This document shows positions 45,478 to 57,737 of a stretch of DNA of 64,000 nt, in pieces; position 1 is the stretch's first letter; each line of letters starts with the position of its first letter. The DNA lies in the NCBI GenBank assembly GCA_034769895.1, contig CM068367.1:690732268-690796267 (forward strand). The letters are read 5' to 3'. A program made the translations under genes and the position numbers. The notes beneath the pieces were generated by a model. The model was not told where the DNA came from. It saw nothing but the letters and a program-made list of their open reading frames with translations, and did no database searches. The DNA is from Magicicada septendecula (Eukaryota; Arthropoda; Insecta; Hemiptera; Cicadidae).

Positions 45478-47418
45478 GGGTCCAGTGAGACGGGACTTGC
45501 AATTAAACTCTCTGTTAACCAGCAATCTAACCATGTTTATTATCTCAAAACTCATGTTGAAAATATATATATACATATCGATCTCAAGCGAAAATCACTA
45601 GTATAATTTAATATTCCATTTAATATTTTCAAATTCAATGTTTGACATTATACAATTAATATTTATAATTTACAATATTCAATATATCATTTCTCAACAA
45701 TTCTTTAACATCCAAACCCCACCCCCAAAATAACATCACCAATATAATATAGTAAACTCGTAAGCTTGCAACATCTTTAGAACATATATATATTAAAAAC
45801 ATCACATAAGCTCCTTAATCAACATCCTATAAATTATTTAAATTCCCTCTTATAACACTTAACACTAACAACACATACTGGAACATAAAGACACATATAC
45901 ATATAATATACATCACGGATAAGATACATGTTCGACCTGGCAGACAGCCTGTATATTCTAGAGAACCCACATATAACTGGGAGGAAAATCTGGATTATTC
46001 ATAAAGCCCCAAAACTGCAATCATAAGTTTAAGTTTCCAGCACAGCCGGTATAATTTCATAAGAAAGCAAAACCCCTTAACTCCCTTAAAATGAAAAGAA
46101 ATTTTTAAAGAAAACTGAATGGATAACAACGACTAGAAACTGCAAAGTCAGAGTGGCATGGCGGCCTATATGGTTATATAAAATCAAAAGAATTGTATAT
46201 TATAAATATATCAAAAATTAAAGATTTTCAAAACTGTCTACAACAGTGATAAAAACAATTATCACTTAAGTTTTAAAACAGCCGGCATAATTTTACAAAA
46301 TTGTTAAATCTTTTGTTTAAACTTTGTTACAAATATATATATATCAAGAATTCACAAAGGCTGAACTGACCCGGCTGCAGATCTGTGTCAGAACCAGATC
46401 CAACATTAAATAACATGTCAGGTTCCTGCAGAGAACTGCCTCCTACAGGTAACTGCCTCTAGTTAAAAAGTGAAAAACCCTTAAAACCCCTCAAAAAAAA
46501 ACTCCCAACCTGTTTTTAAATTATAAAAAATATATATATACCAATAAAATAATCACTTGTAAGAGGACCCGACCAGCCAGTTATGCCCCCCCCCCCATGA
46601 ACAACACCCACATAAATCACTAAAATTCTGATTCCCCAACGTTACCGTTAAAAAAGAGTATGAAATTAAAGATCGGCGGACACCTGGCCTGCCACCGGGT
46701 CCACAATGATTTTGAGGCGTAATTACATTCTGAGAGTTATACAGATAAAGTTTGTAACCAACTTATGTCCCGATGGACATGAGCACAATTGATAACTGAA
46801 TCTGAGTAAAGTTTTTTTTTTTACTGGTGAATGTCACAACACATGGTGTCTACCACAACAGCCTAGTGTGTTTTAAAAGTTTAGATTTCACCTGCTTTTG
46901 TCCAGACGATGTCTCAGGGCTACTGTGACAGGCTGTACAGCAGCTTCTCACCTGGCGGCCAAAATCGAGAGAGTTCAGGTTCATTTTTTTTTCTTAAGTC
47001 ATGGTGGCAGATGGATGGCCCCAAACGAAGAGGATCAAGTTTCCAACTGGGTCAGGAACCCTATATATGCATAATAATTAAATCACTGACCTACAATTCA
47101 TAACAAAAGCATGCAACAGCATACCAAACTCACTCTATTCACCATAACCCGTTTTGACATTTTCACAAGTAGTTTCTCATTTAAAATACCAGGACACACT
47201 CAAGGCCTCAACGCTACATAATTATATAATTATCTCATAACAAAACATAAATGTACCATATTATAAATCACAAAATAACGAGGGTATGCCAAACTTAACA
47301 AACTCAAACTGGCGTGCGGCATACAGCACCACGTGCTCACAGACATTTTTGTAAAGTTCGCCAGTCCCATAAAATAACAGAATAATTTTCCTTACGCCCT
47401 TTTTGTACAACTGAAATG

Positions 47419-47478
<60 letters not shown>

Positions 47479-48419
47479 TTATAAAATACAATATTTTAGT
47501 CTGTATTAATATTTGAAACAACTTAGATATACCACCATGAACCTGCCCGCCATGTGCTCACACTTTAAACATTATTGACTCGCATCCACTCTAATTTTAG
47601 GCTAAATGTAAATCTTTTTATGATGAAATGAACAAAAATATATTCAACACACTTACCGGGGATCACTTAGCGCTTATTTATGCATGAGGATAGCGAATTT
47701 ACAATGATCAAAAGACTTGCTCCGCCAGGTAGATGCTGTTGATACGACGCCTCCCAGATCTGAACTAACACGACTCCACGCTGAGCAAGCTATTCACTCT
47801 AATTCGCCACCAGAATGCGACACCTTACGTACATCTTAAAGACGCTTAATTATGCGTTAGTAAAGAACAAAAATGGCTTTTAATTATATTAATATAAGCT
47901 CCTTTATAGAGACGCCCAGTTTTCCCCAAAAACACGGCCACCCCCACCCCAAAAGGGCAACCTGGTTGCCTAACACTTGAACTCAGGGGTACCCTGCAGT
48001 GTACACCCCATATAGTCTTTTAAAACCCATAAGACCGGTAAATCTCACCAGTGACTGCCCTCAGGAGAACAGAGGCTCAGAAGGAAAACGAAAGAGAGAT
48101 AGAAACAAGGAGTGTAGAGTGTGTTTTAGTGCACGTGTGAAAGTGTGCAGGCGCTGCACACTGACCTGATCAGGGCCAGCATACAGCAAGAAGGGACAGA
48201 CGAAGAAAAGAAGAAAGAGAAGTTCGGGAGCTCCCTGAGTTCTGACCTTCCGAGGTCTGCCCTCTCATCCTTGAGACACCGATATACCAACCTTAACAGG
48301 GACACATGCCCAATAGTTACACGGGGGGGGGGGTCTAACCAAAACAAAACACCTCTATACAACTGACACATCGTACATTCTCAGGACCGGAGGGGGGGAA
48401 TGATGGCCTCCACGAGACT
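45478..48419 (-). repeat. Right arm of the 2.9-kb inverted repeat
   Basis: Inverted copy of 41,487-44,413. It comprises the non-coding segment (45,478-46,923), an LTR (46,924-47,939, TGTGACAGGC to CACGGC, two bases lost at the end) and the last part of the LTR-element interior (47,940-48,419). An (AT)n(AG)n run lies at about 47,421-47,478. The arm ends at CCACGAGACT, exactly where hAT coding sequence begins. Confidence 0.88.
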
Positions 48420-50157
48420 CATCTGTAAGATAAGAGTTCACTACACATAACTCATTGAACATGTCGTCAAGTGATGCAGATGATGGTATGACATTTCTAA
48501 ACAATGACAAACTTTCCTTTAAGTCTTCCCACTTAGGCTGTTCTTTAAGACAAGCCCACGACAATTGTTGAAGACTATCTAGGTTAGCTTTCCACAGATC
48601 TAAGTAAGCAATGCAGTTATCGTAAAAAATGCATGCTGTTTGTTTAAAGAGTTCCAAGCCATGTTCTGTCTGAGGAATCTCTTTCTGAAGCTCTTTAACT
48701 GTGAGCGGAAGAAAACATTTACTTTTCCTCTCTTGTAAGTTTTTGTACAGACGAAAATACTCACTTGCAGCTTCTGCTGCAGACACTTTGTCACCTTCAA
48801 ATTTTTTTCACAGTTTCATGAAACGTAGCTGCAACATTGTGTAAGAACCACAACCATAGTTCTCCATTGGGGTCTTCAAAAAAGGTTTTAAGTACTGCAG
48901 GGGGATTTTCTAGTGAACCAAAGTAAGCTTTAAGCGGTTTGATCATTTGTAGTACCCGTTCTAGGGCAGGCAAAAGTCGAAGCCACCGAGTGTTCGAATA
49001 AGAAAGAATCTTTTTATATTCTACACCAACAAACTCGCAAAACGTCTTCAGTTCAGTAACACGGACTGTGTAAATGTAAAAAAACTTGAATAGCTTCACG
49101 ATTATTACTTTAGCATCAATTGGTAGAGAATCTGCTGCATTGTTAATGCAGTTGTTGATAACATGTGCAATGCAACCTACTCCACTCAAGGTTTTGTTGC
49201 AACTTACAGACAATTTTTGAAATACATTTTTAACGCCTTTCCTCTTTGCTCCTCCGAAATTGGTATTTGTATTGTCAGCAGACATACCAATTACCTTATC
49301 TACAAGTCCATTTCTGTTCAGAACAGAAAATACATAATCATTTAATCGATCACTGGCTCTCCTGGTAACGTTTCCAATTCTAAAACTTTAACATTAATTC
49401 CAGAATCTATATGGAAATATCTTATTACTATTGGTTCTAATTTTTCAGGCCCGTGATTGGACGAATCAACCATCACTGTAAGACAAGATGTTTCATGTAA
49501 CTCTTCAAACATGTCTTTGTCTTTGTGCCTCAGGAGCTAAACCATTTTTTACCATTGCTTCACTTTTTGTTCTAGCCGAGGAGAATTTTGGCTCAAATAA
49601 AGAACAGATTAATTTTGAAGTACAATCTAAAGACCGAAAACTGTGGTTATGTCTTGCAGTGTGATAAGCTATCACCGCTTCTTTTGCAACAAGTTCATTT
49701 TTAGCTGAATCATTTTTAATCAAAAACTTACTCATTGGTGAGTTAGAAGTAGAAGCAATTGCAGTAATAGCACTCATATGTTTCTTGGATTTAACATAAT
49801 CTTTGATGTCAGCTTTGCCACCGTGGGAAACGTTTATTTCACTGTTACATTGTGTACACAATGCTATATGCGGATTGTCACGTTTTTTTAATGAAAGGGT
49901 ACTCTTTTTGCAAGTTATCATTAAATACACACTTACGTTTCTGTCCTTTTTTATTGCTATCACACATTTTATACGCACAAAGCTAAACTGTTTCAAGAAG
50001 AAATCAAAATTGTCACAAGCAGCCGATATCTTACCATATTTTTGCTTTAAAACGATAAAATATTTTAAAGTCTAAATCCGGGACTTTTTAACGATATTCC
50101 GGGACATAGGGCCGAAATCCGGGACTGTCCCGGAAAAACCGGGACGTATGGTCACCG
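48420..50157 (-). pseudogene. hAT transposase copy B', truncated by the inverted repeat
   Basis: The minus strand carries a C2H2-like N-terminal finger (ALCTQCNSEINVSHGG ... SKKHMS near 49,870-49,770), the core (SADNTNTNFGGAKRKG near 49,280-49,235; NTRWLRLLPALERVLQ near 48,990) and, further on, FNELCVVNSYLTD. It stops abruptly at 48,420, and the dimerisation domain is missing. Frame breaks lie between 49,505 and 49,286 and near 48,790. Compared with copy B it keeps nine residues (within KLSVSCNKTLSGVGC) that B lost. Its 5' end near 50,157 (TIR word GGTGACCATACGTCCCGG on the minus strand) contains five CCGGGAC words in either orientation. Confidence 0.8.
50075..50157. repeat. hAT terminus with CCGGGAC subterminal repeats
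   Basis: Four direct CCGGGAC words and one inverted GTCCCGG lie within 70 bases of the terminus. The opposite end of the family, at 52,689-52,725, keeps one GTCCCGG and the terminal GGTCAGCG. Such clusters are typical hAT transposase-binding sites. Confidence 0.7.
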
Positions 50158-50689
50158 TATGTATAAGCAATTTTTTTACAATTTATTGTACAATGCAAGA
50201 TCGAAAAACATGGATTAAAATTTGTGGAAAGGATGAAATAACGTGGTCTGTCATGGTGAAAGTGTTGTAGAAGGATTTAGGCAAGTCTAGCATGCAAGAA
50301 CTAGTGGTTTACAAATAGTACAAAAGCTTCAAAGAATATTGTGAATTAATTAGAAAATCGAGATAGTAAGATGAAGATCCTGGTTTCGTATTCCATGAAT
50401 TTTCATCACATGAAAATAAATAAATCATTTTCACATGCACATGCATCACATGTGCAACAATAAATAAAAGTTGGCCTACTATTCGGCATTTTACACCATT
50501 TGTGTGAGGTATTCATAGAAAACGCACACATTTATCGGATCAGATTTTTGGATATTGCAGCCCGACAATGCGCTAGGAGGCACGTCATTGCTTGTTCAAG
50601 ACTTTCACAAAGAAACGTTATAAAAACGACACGCCAAGCGCCGGACATTAGATTTCTTCTTGTATTGTATCGCGCCGGACAATCCGCAT
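50158..50689. other. Spacer between the two inverted hAT copies
   Basis: About 530 bases with no recognised gene. The 5' part of copy B should lie here, but the sequence does not match the 5' part of copy B', so B is truncated at about 50,690 or joined to foreign sequence. Confidence 0.55.
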
Positions 50690-52725
50690 TTAGCATTGTG
50701 TACACAATGTAACAGTGAAATAAACGTTTCCCATGGTGGCAAAGCTGACATCAAAGATTATGTTAAATCCAAGAAACATATGAGTGCTATTACTGCAATT
50801 GCTTCTACTTCTAACTCACCAATGAGTAAGTTTTTGATTAAAAATGATTCAGCTAAAAATGAACTTGTTGCAAAAGAAGCGGTGATAGCTTATCACACTG
50901 CAAGACATAACCACAGTTTTTGGTCTTTAGATTGTACTTCAAAATTAATCTGTTCTTTATTTGAGCCAAAATTCTCCTCGGCTAGAACAAAAAGCGAAGC
51001 AATGGTAAAAAGTGTTTTAGCTTCTGAGGCACAAAGACAAATGTTTGAAGAGTTACGTGAAACATCTTGTCTTACAGTGATGGTTGATTCGTCCAATCAC
51101 GGGCCTGAAAAATTAGTACCAATAGTAATAAGATATTTCCATATAGATTCTAGAATTAATGTTAAAGTTTTAGAATTGGAAACATTACCAGGAGGGACCA
51201 GTGATCGATTAAATGATTATGTATTTTCTGTTCTGAACAGAAATGGACTTGTAGATAAGGTAATTAGTATGTCTGCTGACAATACAAATACCAATTTCGG
51301 AGAAGCAAAGAGGAAAGGCGTTAAAAATTTATTTCAAAAATTGTCTGTAAGTTGCATTGCACATGTTATCAACAACTGCATTAACAATGCAGCAGATTCT
51401 CTACCAATTGATGCTGAAGTAATAATCGTGTAGCTATTCAAGTTTTTTTACATTTACACAGTCCGTGTTACTGAACTGAAGACGTTTTGCGAGTTTGTTG
51501 GTGTAGAATATAAAAAGATTCTTTCTTATTCGAACACTCGGTGGCTTCGACTTTTGCCTGCCCTAGAACGGGTACTACAAATGACCAAACCGCTTAAAGC
51601 TTACTTTGGTTCACTAGAAAATCCCCCTGCAGTACTTAAAACCTTTTTTGAAGACCCCAATGGAGAACTATGGTTGTGGTTCTTACACAATGTTGCAGCT
51701 ACATTTCATGAAACTGTGAAAAAAATTTGAAGGTGACAAAGTGTCTGCAGCAGAAGCTGCACGTGAGTATTTTCGTCTGTACAAAAACTTACAAGAGAGG
51801 AAAAGTAAATGTTTTCTTCCGTTCAAAGTTAAAGAGCTTCAGAAAGAGATTCGTCAGACAGAACATGGCTTGGAACTCTTTAAACAAACAGCATGCATTT
51901 TTTACGATAACTGCATTGCTTACTTAGATCTGTGGAAAGCTAACCTAGATAGTCTTCAACAATTGTCGTGGGCTTGTCTTAAAGAACAGCCTAAGTGGGA
52001 AGACTTAAAGGAAAGTTGGTCATTGTTTAGAAATGTCATACCATCATCTGCATCACTTGACGACATGTTCAATGAGTTATGTGTAGTGAACTCTTATCTT
52101 ACAGATGATCGTTTAGCAGAATGGGCTGAACAGAAGTTAATAACAGAAGAGAGGTTGTTATCTGTTTTCAAGGACCTATGGAATAAAGAGATAACCATTC
52201 CGAACTTAAAAAAGATGTGTGAGTTTGTACTAGCTCTTTCAGGAACCAATGCCTCAGTAGAAAGAGCGTTCTCTATAATTAATATTTTATGGCTGACTGA
52301 GAAAGCATCGATGACTATCGAATGTGTCAAATCTCTCTTGATCATTCAAATGAACTACTCAGAGACATGCATTGAAATGTATGAAAAAATAAAGAAGAAC
52401 AAAACACTTACAAACAAGTTATCTTCAACGGAGAAATACGATTGGAGTAAACCGTCAACCAGCTTCATGAACTGATAAAACTTATTATAAATGCTGACCA
52501 GACCGTGTTTACGCTACATTGGAACGAACTTTAATTAATAACTAATCTTTATTATTACATTTGAGTGTCTTTAACTAGTTATTATTATTAATACTATTCA
52601 ATATTCAATACATTAAAAATTGTAAGTTTTTATGAAATGTGTTTTTATAAAAAATTTTGAAATGTATACCCCCCCCCCCCCCGGGTCATATGTCCCGGAT
52701 TGCAACCGTGGAAATATGGTCAGCG
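50690..52725 (+). pseudogene. hAT transposase copy B, 5'-truncated
   Basis: From 50,690 (CAATCCGCAT) it matches copy B' in opposite orientation up to about 52,108, then continues to the real C-terminus. It has the finger (CTQCNSEINVSHGG), the first catalytic region (LTVMVDSSNHGPEK near 51,075), the second (SADNTNTNFGE near 51,272) and the hAT dimerisation domain (NASVERAFSIIN near 52,250), with the stop at 52,473. There is an in-frame TAG at 51,431-51,433, a frame shift near 51,728 and a nine-residue loss relative to B'. The right terminus (GGTCAGCG at 52,718-52,725) follows a C run of about 15. Confidence 0.83.
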
Positions 52726-53803
52726 TACTTATACACCAATCCAAAATTTCCTGTTTCAGTATTTATTTAACTTTAAGGTTTTAATATGCGACACTTTATA
52801 TTGAATACGTAAAATTGTCTTGTCTTGAAAAATACCGGTAAGTCGCTATAAACAAAGTGGAAAGTTATACATCTCTAACTAGGCCTACCATTGACTCGCT
52901 TTACAGTCACTGAAAATTATACTTTGCTTACACTTACAAAGTACAATTCTTCTATTGTGCACGACTAAATGGAGCAGGCTCTACTAAAACTAATTTTGAA
53001 AACAGAGTGAACTATGTAGTCTTATCACCTTATCATGACCGCAAACATAAATCAAAAGGACACACCAGTTCAAATTGATTGGGACTTCATAAACAACCAT
53101 ACTATAGCCTTGTAAATAGGCCTAAACAATGTTGCTTTCCTATAGCATGAATTACGTTCGTTTTTGTGCCTATTTGTGAAATTATAAACTGCTAAGCATC
53201 ATATATTTTAACATATGCCTAGCATTAAATTCCTAATAGTATAAAATTTTTCTAATATGTAAAACGTTTCCCACCATCTAGAGTGGCACTTAACACATTG
53301 TTATTGCAGTCGCTCCAATTTTGGGAGGGGGCAGAGGGGAAGCCAAGAAAACTTTTGGGGGAGCCACCCTTGCTCCTCGTGGGGGCCGCTATGCTTGTAA
53401 GTGAAAATAATAATAACTTCGTTATTATTAATGTATTTATTTTGTTAGTAAGACGAAGAAAAGTCTTCATTACAAGAGGGTTGAATTCAAATTACTATCA
53501 TTACCAGCACCACCTTCATCTCCATCAGAATCAACAGAAACAACAAAGTCAGCAGATGTTTTTGAACTTTATGACAAAACATATATTGATAATTGAAACA
53601 TGCTTTACTTCACAGCATTTATTTTCTATTTTTCATTCCATTAATTGTTAACTTGTGTTGGGTTATAATTTTTAACTGTACATAAATGTTATCTCATACT
53701 GGTTTAGATAATAGCAAATACAAGTCCATGATAACTCATTAAATTAATGTAATTTAGTTATGGGAATGTAAATTTGAAGCAGTCAGATTATTAAAATTTA
53801 AGC
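52726..53803. other. Spacer with a small GC-rich MITE-like patch
   Basis: Mostly AT-rich. At about 53,307-53,393 an 85-base GC-rich patch (CAGTCGCTCC ... GGGGGCCGCTATG) resembles the fused ends of an internally deleted DNA transposon. The ends are not clear enough to assign. CAG/CAC-rich words lie at 53,506-53,560. Confidence 0.45.
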
Positions 53804-54163
53804 ATGTGGTTACAATTTGTTTACAAATTTTCTTCAACCTCTTTTTTTATTATGTTTTTAATTACTTTTTTTTACATTGATATAATAGTAGCTACAGAAA
53901 TTAGTGAAGATCAAGCTTCACAAACTACAGAATCTTTGAATACACTTCCTATAGAACAGGGTGCCGGCCTGTTTTATGACGCATGGGATTCTGATAAATC
54001 ACAGTTTTCAAAATCAGTAGAAACAGAACCACTTGAACACTCAGCACTTTTCGAATCTTCTCATGATGCTGACTTCAACGACAAAGCAGTAACCCCTTAC
54101 TTCCCTCGACCAGAACTCATTGTATTTGCCTTGGGTTTGTATCTTTCAACTATTTTATTATGA
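53804..54163 (+). CDS. Hypothetical ORF with an exon-like core (53,879-54,136)
   Basis: An ATG at 53,804 opens 119 codons: a hydrophobic start, an acidic serine/threonine-rich middle and a hydrophobic end. The middle (TEISEDQASQTT ... HDADFNDKAVTPYFPRPELI) is clearly less AT-rich than its surroundings. It is preceded by a long pyrimidine tract and AATAG (53,875-53,879), like a splice acceptor, and GGGTTTGTATC near 54,135 could be a weak donor. Two readings are possible: a small secreted or membrane-anchored protein, or one internal exon of a host gene whose introns hold the surrounding transposons. I do not recognise the sequence. Confidence 0.4.
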   Translation: MWLQFVYKFSSTSFFIMFLITFFYIDIIVATEISEDQASQTTESLNTLPIEQGAGLFYDAWDSDKSQFSKSVETEPLEHSALFESSHDADFNDKAVTPYFPRPELIVFALGLYLSTILL

Positions 54164-56179
54164 TTACTACTAAAAATAATTGCAATAACATAAGAATGCT
54201 ATTATTAAAGGCAACTATAATTATTTAGACTTTAAAACATTTTATATATTTTGTGGTATTGCAAGTGCTTACTTAAGTTATAAGTAACTTACAAAGAGCA
54301 ACTATATTTTATTGAAGACGTATTTAACTGTCTCATTTCATTTAATTTAGTAGGTGTAAATAAACAGTTTTCATGAGAAGTGTTAGTAATTTAATAAACT
54401 TTTTTATCAATTTACTGGACTGGAATTGAAATACCAGTTGGGATACTAGAATTTGTATAATTCTTAATATTTAAATTGTACACAAAACTGTTAGTATTGT
54501 ACACACTGCAAACAGCATTTAGGGGCTTTTGTCACACACACACACGCACACAATGTTTTATTGTGTGTGTGGGTGGGTTGTATTTCCTTATTTAAATATA
54601 GTAACTAGTATTTTATTCTACTCTTTTTAAATTTCTAGTGGACATTTAAACAATTAACTGATTCAGTCTCAATCACGCAAGTTTAAAATTAAGTTTAAAC
54701 TTATAATTTCAGTTACATGTAATAAAAACCTCTTTACCATGTCATATTGTGTCTAACGCAGATAAGCTACTGTGGATGACTCATAACTAGACTCTAAATT
54801 TGCCAAATGGCTATGTTAAAGTTGGAGAATTGAGTCTGCCGAAGAAAATGGTGGAAAAAATTGTTTTTTCTAGACTAAAATATTTTATATATAAAACTTT
54901 TGGTTGCTTTCCTTATTCTATAAAATGATGAGATTCTTTGTTTATACTCTACATAAGTGTTAAAAAGTAAAATTAAATCTATATACAAGTGAAATTTAAA
55001 TAAATTGAAGGAAAGTATCAGCATTCAAATAATATTTTCTTGTTATTCTTTTTAAAAAATAATGTTTGAATATAATCTTTGAAAATGAATATTCTTAATC
55101 TTAATAATCTTAACATATAATATTTGAATAATGTTTGAATAATACTTCAAGATAGTTTTCTTTCCACTTTACAATAAACAATTCTTTAAATTGTTTGTAT
55201 GTTTGTAATAGATAGAATTAGTATAATTTTTCCACAGTGCATTTTTTACATTTGCTTCATTCATGTGTTATATTTGTGTTTACTTGTAAAATGTTTGTCT
55301 AATTGTTACACATAAAATAAAATTCCATACATGTAGGTTGATATAAGATATCTTTTGCCTTTCTGAAAGATAGCTGAATAACCATTACAATGTTGAATAT
55401 TATATAATGTTGATAGTTGAATATTAATTACAATATTGTTTGGATTCTTTATACAGATTAGTTGCAAGGAAGTAACAGAAGATGGTTATGCACTCTTCAT
55501 TTGGAACAAAGCAAAGGGAGGCCCAGAGTAAAAGGGTGACTATTATGGGACAAGTATAGACAAAACAAATCATGTACCGGTACAGAGTTAAACATACCAC
55601 AAGGCATTAGGAAAGTAGAATATAAAGTCATATGAGGGTTTTAACTTCAACAATTGAAATGCAGTGCATTTTTAAGTAAGTATGTTTTGAAATTACAGCA
55701 GACTTTGGCAACAAAATGATCTTCATCCACCATGTTATTATATGATAGGCTTTGTGATGTAACACTTACCTATCAGCTATTTTGCTGGCATCGGGTACTG
55801 ACATTTTGTGGTGTGTAAGGATTTACAAGCGCTACAACACATAATCCTGCCAATTATGAGGTTTGCCCTACGATATGATTTTATAACCAAAAAACAAAAG
55901 TTCTGGCAAAATTCAAAGGCAGTTTTGTGAGTTTTATGGGCCAAATGTTATGAGTGATAGCGAAGTTTCTATTTGTTTAAGGAAAGATGAACAAATGTTT
56001 TTTATGAAGAGTGTAGTATGAATAGTGATGACAGATGGTTAAGCAGGAGAAGTGAATGCAAACATTTGTGAAAATCAGCAATTTTTAATTTTTGAATTAT
56101 CTAAAATTTTGTTCCCTGTAATTTCTACACTGTGTAAAACTTGGTACGGTAACGAAAAAATTGTTTGCCAAGTGGATGA
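54164..56179. other. AT-rich spacer with a CA/TG hairpin
   Basis: No supported gene. At 54,535-54,577 a (CA)n run, GTTTT and a (TG)n run can pair as a hairpin. The rest is very AT-rich and could be intronic. Confidence 0.5.
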
Positions 56180-56470
56180 AATATTATCTGCTACAAAACA
56201 ACCAGAAACATTAGGCTTTAACTCAAACATTTTGCAACAGTTGGAAATGAAGGGGTGGCTGTTTGAAAATATAGTCACTGCAGATGAAATCAGATTTTCC
56301 TACAGAAATGTCAAGTCAAAACAACAATCAGTGCAATGGTAACACTCACCATTTTCAAAAGAAAAGACATTTAAGCAGATATCTTCTGCTCTGAAACCAT
56401 GGCCACTTTTTTCTATGATATGAAATACTTTTTTCTTGATTGATTTTAAGGAATGGACATGACTATTAAT
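56180..56470 (+). pseudogene. mariner transposase fragment
   Basis: The plus-strand stretch GWLFENIVTADEIRFSYRNV followed by KSKQQSVQW, then (after a stop) HSPFSKEKTFKQ and a decayed MATVF-D-KG-LLIDF region, matches the first catalytic block of mauritiana-type mariners (IVTGDETWV ... ETKRQSMQWRH). The first catalytic D-E pair is kept as ADEI. No later catalytic aspartates or TIRs are recognisable. It is much older than the other elements here. Confidence 0.65.
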
Positions 56471-56679
56471 GACTGGCCTTAGGCTGTCTGCTAAACCTTA
56501 GACCCGCCATTCAAAAGCTGTAATTGCTTTTAATTGTAATTGTAGTTTGTAATGATGACAAACTGAAGAATGGTGTTACTAAATGATTCAAGACACAAAT
56601 TGTGGACCTCTACAACAATACTATTGACGCAACATTCATATGACTATGCAATAGGAAATTTGTGCAGCATGTGTGTCAT

Positions 56680-56930
56680 AGGTCTGGCAGTATGTTTACA
56701 AGGTCAGCTAACAAAACAATTCTGAATGCACTAGATGTTTCTACACCTCCCAAAGGCGGTAGATTATTCTCCTGGTATATAGGACAATCTTTTATAATAC
56801 ACCATACATGCTGAGTATGCGGAAGCAGAAGCTGTTTTGGAAGTGGCCTGCCAGATGAGCTGGGTATAGCAAATCAAAGTGATAAAACATTTTATTAATA
56901 GTTGTCAGATGCGAATTGGTGCATGTTATT
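56680..56930 (+). repeat. Old dispersed repeat, copy 1
   Basis: This region and 60,740-60,990 share ordered words over about 230 bases: GGTC/ACTGGCAG, TCAGCTAAC, GAATGC...AGA..TTTC, TCTCCTGGTAT versus TCTACCAGTAT, ACACCATACATGCTGAGTAT versus GCACCACACAGGCTGAGTAT, and ATAGCAAATCAAAG versus ATAGCAAATTGAAA. They are in direct orientation and highly diverged. The family is unknown. Confidence 0.55.
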
Positions 56931-57724
56931 TGACAATGGACTGGTATTCCCAATATTAACATTAGGTCTCTTTAGCCTCCTTGAGAATGTCCTTGTGGCA
57001 GGAGTGATTTTCTCTCAATTGTTTAATTATGTGTGTGACTCTACCCCAGACAAGTAGACAATAATGCTATTTTCATAATGTCTGTTTTGACAGCTGAACT
57101 AATAGGAATACAAAGTTGCTAACATATGTTACAAGAACATGTTTAGATCTAAATTTGAGTTCAGTGCTGCACTGAACATATGCACATGTTTATTTTTGTG
57201 ATGAATTGGCAACATTCATCTGTTCGTGTTCAAGCACATCATAAAGATTAGGAAAGATTGGCTAGTTCTAAGAACGGTAAACCTTACTACTTTCCAAATA
57301 TCACAACTGAGGTTAGTTTAAGCAGAATTTCATTTCCACCAATTTATAATTCACTGTCTGTCATTCTGTGCTTGTCATCATTTTTATATTAGCGTAAAAA
57401 GTGTAGCTTTTTAATTAATGTAATGGTAGTTTCATAGTTATAATTCTCCAGTTTCTGGTTAGTTGTTTTGTAAATAGAGTAATTTTTTGTTATGAATTTA
57501 TGGTTTTGGTACCTATCATTTATTATACTTATCTGGGATTATCACCTTGGCGATAAATTTTTAGATTTATGAACAAACTGAGAAAGGGGGCAGTCTCAAC
57601 TTACCTTTAAAGTATTTGATGTGTGTGCCCAAGGGCAAACATATTAAAACATTTCAACATGTAACTTGAAGACTTAAAATGCAGGTTTTGAATTTAATTT
57701 TAACATTATTACAAGTTTTTGCAA
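56931..57724. other. AT-rich spacer, nothing recognised
   Basis: No supported gene or structured repeat. Confidence 0.45.
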
Positions 57725-57737
57725 TAATAACCATAAA

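Noticed and set aside
39714..48420. hAT remnant at 39.7-39.9 kb as the missing C-terminus of hAT copy B'
   Set aside because: The dimerisation residues differ (SCERSFCALK versus SVERAFSIIN in copy B), so they belong to different hAT lineages.
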